Source of the DNA: an uncultured Litoreibacter sp.
GTDB taxonomy: Bacteria; Pseudomonadota; Alphaproteobacteria; Rhodobacterales; Rhodobacteraceae
Direction of reading: 5' to 3'
DNA length: 64,000 nucleotides
Assembly (NCBI GenBank): GCA_947494645.1
Contig: CANLVO010000001.1
Coordinates: 124,001 to 188,000, forward strand
A model generated the notes under the pieces. It saw nothing but the letters and a program-made list of their open reading frames with translations, had not been told where the DNA came from and made no database searches. A program made the position numbers and the translations under genes. Of the stretch, positions 60,241 through 64,000 are shown in pieces. Positions within the stretch are counted from its first letter, which is position 1; each line of letters opens with the position of its first letter.

Positions 60241-60274
60241 TGAAGATGCAGCTTCCATCACGGGAGGCACGCGC

Positions 60275-61507
60275 ATGGCCAACGATCTTTTCAACAGCTT
60301 CATGACGGGCCCTGACGAGCAGGGACGTTTTGGTGATTTCGGAGGGCGTTTCGTCTCTGAAACGCTGATGCCGCTGATCTTGGAACTTGAAGAACAATAT
60401 GAGCATGCCAAGACTGACCAGAGCTTCTGGGACGAAATGGATTTTCTGTGGAAGCACTATGTCGGTCGGCCGTCGCCGCTCTATCATGCCGAGCGCTTAA
60501 CAGACCATCTAGGTGGCGCCAAAATCTACATGAAGCGCGACGAGCTGAACCACACCGGCGCGCATAAGATCAATAACGTGCTGGGTCAGATCATTTTGGC
60601 CCGCCGTATGGGCAAGACACGGATCATCGCGGAAACCGGTGCCGGCCAGCATGGCGTAGCGACTGCAACTGTATGTGCCAAGTTTGGTCTGAAATGCGTG
60701 GTTTACATGGGCGCGCATGACGTGGAGCGTCAGGCCCCCAACGTGTTCCGCATGAGGCTGCTGGGTGCCGAGGTTGTTCCGGTGACGTCTGGTCGCGGGA
60801 CGCTGAAAGACGCGATGAACGACGCGCTGCGCGACTGGGTGACGAACGTGCGCGATACGTTTTATTGCATCGGCACGGTCGCGGGTCCGCACCCATATCC
60901 GGCCATGGTACGTGATTTTCAGGCCATCATCGGCAAAGAAACCAAAGAGCAGATGCAGGAAGCTGAAGGCCGTCTGCCTGACACTGTGATCGCGGCCATT
61001 GGTGGCGGATCAAACGCGATGGGGCTGTTCTTCCCCTTCCTTGACGACAAAGACGTAAACATCATTGGCGTCGAGGCGGGCGGTAAAGGTGTAAACGCAA
61101 AGATGGAACACTGCGCCTCGTTGACCGGGGGCCGTCCCGGCGTCCTGCATGGCAACCGAACTTACTTGCTACAAGATGATGACGGGCAGATCCTCGAAGG
61201 CTTTTCGATCTCCGCAGGTCTCGATTATCCCGGCATTGGTCCAGAGCACGCATGGTTGCACGAAATCGGCCGCGCGCAATATGTCTCCATCACTGACGTG
61301 GAAGCGCTGGAGGCGTTCCAGCTGTGCTGTGAGCAAGAGGGTATTATTCCGGCGCTTGAGCCGTCCCATGCGTTAGCGCATGTCATGAAGCTTGCACCAA
61401 CGTTATCTAAGGACCACATCATCTGCATGAACATGTGCGGACGCGGCGACAAGGACATCTTCACGGTGGCGAAAGCCTTGGGCTTTGAAATGGGCGAGTT
61501 CGCTTAG
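60275..61507 (+). CDS. trpB: Tryptophan synthase beta subunit
   Basis: A 410-residue PLP enzyme making tryptophan from indole and serine. It shows [11 protein letters not shown], the Schiff-base lysine in [11 protein letters not shown], the [12 protein letters not shown] loop, and the phosphate-binding GGGSNAMG. The ATG at 60275 has GGGAGG 7 bases upstream. trpA is not in the window. Own expression signal must lie between the preceding terminator and the start, or transcription must read through. Confidence 0.98.
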   Translation: MANDLFNSFMTGPDEQGRFGDFGGRFVSETLMPLILELEEQYEHAKTDQSFWDEMDFLWKHYVGRPSPLYHAERLTDHLGGAKIYMKRDELNHTGAHKINNVLGQIILARRMGKTRIIAETGAGQHGVATATVCAKFGLKCVVYMGAHDVERQAPNVFRMRLLGAEVVPVTSGRGTLKDAMNDALRDWVTNVRDTFYCIGTVAGPHPYPAMVRDFQAIIGKETKEQMQEAEGRLPDTVIAAIGGGSNAMGLFFPFLDDKDVNIIGVEAGGKGVNAKMEHCASLTGGRPGVLHGNRTYLLQDDDGQILEGFSISAGLDYPGIGPEHAWLHEIGRAQYVSITDVEALEAFQLCCEQEGIIPALEPSHALAHVMKLAPTLSKDHIICMNMCGRGDKDIFTVAKALGFEMGEFA

Positions 61508-61532
61508 CTTTCACCTGCCAAAAACCAAACTG

Positions 61533-61566
61533 AGGCCATCTGGTTACAGTACCGGATGGCCTTTCT
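61533..61566 (+). terminator. Rho-independent terminator of trpB
   Basis: AGGCCATCTGG (61533-61543) with CCGGATGGCCT (61552-61562), an 11-bp stem with one wobble and TTTCT tail. Confidence 0.8.
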
Positions 61567-61647
61567 CTTTGCCGAATGCAGGCTAACTGTCGCCCGAATT
61601 CGTTGATAGCGTTGGCCCATCGCAGCTGTAGTTTTAAGGCCGAAGAC

Positions 61648-62304
61648 ATGTTTGGAAGCGAAAACCCAATCCTTGAATTCCGTGGCCCGTGGGGTGTTCC
61701 GATTCAGGTCGGGGGCAGCTTGATGCTGCTTGCACTGATCTTTGTGCCGCTCGGCGGCTCGTCAGACATGTTGTTCTATGGGCTGATTTCCTTTGGCATG
61801 TTGATCGCATCTATCTTTCTGCATGAGCTTGGCCACGCGTGGGGTTGCCTCATCCAAGGCATTCCGGTGCGCCGTATCATGCTGTATGGCGGTGGCGGAT
61901 TTTGCGAACGATCCGCCAGCGCAACGCCTTACGAAGAAGAGCTCATCGTCGCGATGGGTCCAATCGTCAATCTGGTGATCTGGGCCGTAGCCTCGCTTTT
62001 GGCCCCGATGATGGCAGACCCAACCATGGCGTGGGCGCTTTATTGGCTGGGGCAAATGAACCTGTTTCTGGCCTTGTTCAATCTATTGCCGGTCATGCCG
62101 CTGGATGGCGGTAAGTTGTTTCAACTCTTGCTCATGCGGTTTATGCCGCCTTTTGCCGCAACGCGGTTGGCAGGATGGATCGGCCTCTTCATGACGGTGC
62201 TCTGGATCCCGATGATGATCTGGGTCTATTTCACGCTCGGGTTCGTGCTGTTCTTTATCCCGCCCTTCGGGCTGCACGTCCAAATGACGCGGGCGACGCG
62301 TTAA
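61648..62304 (+). CDS. Site-2 protease family (M50) membrane metalloprotease
   Basis: A 218-residue polytopic protein with the zinc motif HELGHAWG (HExxH) in an early helix and the third ligand in PVMPLDGGK. Helices: SLMLLALIFVPLGG, LFYGLISFGMLIASIFLHE, VAMGPIVNLVIWAVASLLA, LYWLGQMNLFLALFNLL and MTVLWIPMMIWVYFTLGFVLFF. It is a short, PDZ-less member; substrate (often an anti-sigma factor) unknown. The start at 61648 is taken because the next upstream in-frame region is non-conserved. Its stop overlaps the convergent DUF2237 stop. Confidence 0.87.
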   Translation: MFGSENPILEFRGPWGVPIQVGGSLMLLALIFVPLGGSSDMLFYGLISFGMLIASIFLHELGHAWGCLIQGIPVRRIMLYGGGGFCERSASATPYEEELIVAMGPIVNLVIWAVASLLAPMMADPTMAWALYWLGQMNLFLALFNLLPVMPLDGGKLFQLLLMRFMPPFAATRLAGWIGLFMTVLWIPMMIWVYFTLGFVLFFIPPFGLHVQMTRATR

Positions 62305-62678
62305 TCTGTAGACAGCGCGTAGAGCCCCAGAATTTCCAGAGAGACAACATCCAGTGCCCTTTGATGGGTTGCCGCCAAGTTGACCTGTGGCGCCGCTCCT
62401 TCGTCATGCGCTTGCAGAAAACGCGACGCGCACAAGCACCATTGATCGCCCGGCTTCAATCCAGCAAACCCAAACTCTGGCCGGGGCGTGGACAGGTCAT
62501 TGCCGAGGTACTTTGACAGCGCCAGAAACTCTGCAGTCATGACGGCACAAACCGTATGACTGCCTTGGTCCATCGGCCCGGTGTCGCAGCAACCATTGCG
62601 GAAGAACCCCGTGACTGGGTCCTTCGAGCAGGTCTCAAGCGGGGCGCCCAGCACATTCAGAGACGGATCCATGTTCAT
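62301..62678 (-). CDS. DUF2237 family protein
   Basis: A 125-residue protein of the DUF2237 family (NVLGAPLETCSKDPVTGFFRNGCCDTG, HTVCAVMTAEFL, FGFAGLKPGDQWCLCASRF). The several conserved cysteines suggest a metal or redox role, unproven. The start follows GAGG 7 bases upstream and overlaps the stop of the adjacent beta-lactamase-fold gene (ATGA), so both are one operon. Confidence 0.92.
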   Translation of the reverse strand: MNMDPSLNVLGAPLETCSKDPVTGFFRNGCCDTGPMDQGSHTVCAVMTAEFLALSKYLGNDLSTPRPEFGFAGLKPGDQWCLCASRFLQAHDEGAAPQVNLAATHQRALDVVSLEILGLYALSTD

Positions 62679-63835
62679 TGTGTCACCTCGTTTACGATCA
62701 GGCGGAACATGTCGACATTTTGCTCACTGACCCCTGTCTCGCGAAAGTTGCGATCTGCAGCGGTGGTTGCGATCACCACCCCTGCTGATCGATCAATATA
62801 GACGTATTGTCCGTAAATTCCACGTGCCATGAATTGCCCGGGCTTGGCACCTACGGGTATCCACCATTGATATCCGTAGCCAATCTCGCCGGGTGCTGTG
62901 GGGGCTGAAGGGGCCGTACTTTCTGCGACCCAAGATGCAGGCACGATCTGGCGATCTCCCAGTCGGCCTTCTTGCAGGAACATCAATCCCATCCGGGCGA
63001 AATCTCGCGTCGTCAGGTTCAACCCGCCAAGCGCAAACGCCACACCCTCACCATCGGTCAGATAGTAGGGAGAGGATTCTAACCCCATCGGGGCAATTAG
63101 TTTTTCCTGCATTTCCGCGACAAGAGATTGCCCTGTTGCTGCGCGCAGCACCATTCCTAAGACATGGGTGTCGATCGACGTGTACTCCCATTCCTGACCG
63201 GGCGGTCGGGTTGTCTCTGTAAGGCCGGAGGCAAAACCATCCATCGTACCGCCCAGGGCCAACACCCGACCCATTCGATTTATGTCGCTGTCATAGTCCA
63301 AGTAATCTTCGTCAAACGAGATCCCGGAAGACATTTGCAACACGTTCCGGATCGTCGCGGCGTCATAGGCCGTTCCTTTCAGGCTTTCTACGTAGTCGGT
63401 CACTGGCGCGTCTAAATCGGGGATTTTGCCTTCGCTGACCGCGATGCCGAACAGACCTGAAAGAAAACTCTTGGCGATGGACCATCCGATGCGGCGATCG
63501 CTGGGCAGGGTCGCTTTATAATATTGCTCGACGACGACTTCCCCGTCTTTCAGCACCAGCAAAGAGGTTACGTCTCGTGCCTCAACCCAGTCCTGCACCG
63601 CGCGTGGCATGGAGACCTGTTTGCCTGGTGGCAATGGTGTTACAGGCCCGTCGCCACGGTCCAGCTCGGTCCACAGGAAAGCTTCATTCATGTTCGAGAA
63701 ATTCTCGACGATCCTGCCTTCGTCGAACAACGTGTTCACAGCCATCAGACGCGTGATCTCTTCGCGTTTCCAGAGCCCTGCAGCCGCTGCAACCAGCACA
63801 ATGGTGATGGCACCACAGGCAACCCATCGCTTCAC
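62675..63835 (-). CDS. Beta-lactamase-fold serine hydrolase (class C type)
   Basis: A 386-residue protein with an N-terminal membrane anchor (AITIVLVAAAAGLWK) and a penicillin-recognising domain: SxxK in WSIAKSF, YxS in YTSIDTHVLG and a GxxG-like third box GIYGQYVYID. Such proteins are esterases, D-amino-peptidases or PBP4-like hydrolases rather than lactamases. The start is GTG 63835, overlapping the end of an upstream gene (GTGA). Likely an operon with the truncated upstream gene and DUF2237. Confidence 0.88.
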   Translation of the reverse strand: MKRWVACGAITIVLVAAAAGLWKREEITRLMAVNTLFDEGRIVENFSNMNEAFLWTELDRGDGPVTPLPPGKQVSMPRAVQDWVEARDVTSLLVLKDGEVVVEQYYKATLPSDRRIGWSIAKSFLSGLFGIAVSEGKIPDLDAPVTDYVESLKGTAYDAATIRNVLQMSSGISFDEDYLDYDSDINRMGRVLALGGTMDGFASGLTETTRPPGQEWEYTSIDTHVLGMVLRAATGQSLVAEMQEKLIAPMGLESSPYYLTDGEGVAFALGGLNLTTRDFARMGLMFLQEGRLGDRQIVPASWVAESTAPSAPTAPGEIGYGYQWWIPVGAKPGQFMARGIYGQYVYIDRSAGVVIATTAADRNFRETGVSEQNVDMFRLIVNEVTQ

Positions 63836-64000
63836 TTGAACTTGTCCAATAGCTTCTGCATTGGGGATCGAGTGTCCTGTGGGGCAGGCGGCTCGACCTT
63901 CGGAATTGCATTGGGGTGAGCTTTCGGCTTTGACTGGCTGGTCGACGAGCGAGGCGGCGCTAGCCTAAGCGAGACCGCGTTCAGAAATCGGCCTGTGTCC
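63832..64000 (-). CDS. C-terminal end of a gene cut by the right edge
   Basis: The minus-strand frame ending TGA at 63832-63834 is open to the window end and reads a Pro/Ser/Lys-rich tail closing with QKLLDKFK. It overlaps the serine-hydrolase GTG by GTGA, the usual operon coupling here. No start or domain is inside the window; the family is not recognised. Confidence 0.6.
   Translation of the reverse strand, partial: DTGRFLNAVSLRLAPPRSSTSQSKPKAHPNAIPKVEPPAPQDTRSPMQKLLDKFK

Noticed and set aside
1-64000. tRNA, rRNA, CRISPR arrays, insertion sequences, prophage
   Set aside because: No cloverleaf with a T-arm GGTTCGA context outside genes, no regular spaced repeats and no transposase or integrase frame was seen on either strand.

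Overview
The window reads as chromosomal DNA of a marine member of the Rhodobacterales (Roseobacter group, Alphaproteobacteria). This rests on gcrA with GANTC sites in its upstream region, a SAM/SAH-type riboswitch in front of metK (a class described from Rhodobacterales), a VPLPA-CTERM sorting tail, high GC content (about 60-67% by eye), and alphaproteobacterial gene orders (miaB-phoH-ybeY-corC-lnt-metK-trmB and aroA-cmk-rpsA-ihfB-lapA-trpF-trpB). I saw no tRNA, rRNA, CRISPR array, transposase or phage gene.

Layout. 1-1.4 kb: a 5'-truncated, AT-richer membrane beta-helix gene, compositionally foreign. 1.4-9 kb: AsmA-like protein, gcrA, argD-argF, a RidA-like and an RraA-like protein, a fasciclin protein and a thioesterase. 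9-11 kb: metF divergent from metR across a perfect palindrome. 11-19.2 kb: a LacI-controlled sugar operon (regulator, binding protein, two unusual permeases, GH63 hydrolase, ATPase, lyxose/mannose isomerase), probably for a mannosyl or glucosyl solute such as mannosylglycerate. 19.2-21.8 kb: a sulfotransferase divergent from a GT14-type glycosyltransferase. 21.8-27.9 kb: HIT protein, zinc-finger protein, polA, and small regulators and enzymes. 28-34.7 kb: a MoxR-DUF58-DUF4159-GATase-like operon. 35-39.8 kb: glcDEF (glycolate oxidase) behind a GntR-type palindrome. 39.8-41.3 kb: serine protease and a small heat-shock gene with an RpoH-type promoter and a ROSE-like thermometer. 41.3-50.9 kb: the miaB to trmB block, interrupted by a tandem pair of small secreted paralogues and a 44-residue membrane protein. 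51-61.5 kb: aroA to trpB, interrupted by a DUF3179/phytase-like pair and by a VPLPA-CTERM protein. 61.6-64 kb: site-2 protease, DUF2237 protein, beta-lactamase-fold hydrolase, and the end of a gene cut by the right edge.

Most of the window is housekeeping. The parts that repay a closer look are regulatory and architectural: paired LacI operators; a periplasmic DUF11-like domain inside an ABC permease; the predicted mannosylglycerate route; a heat-shock promoter combined with an RNA thermometer; a double TTTTGTACAAAA inverted repeat between convergent genes; long structured intergenic elements; and two small dispersed repeat families.
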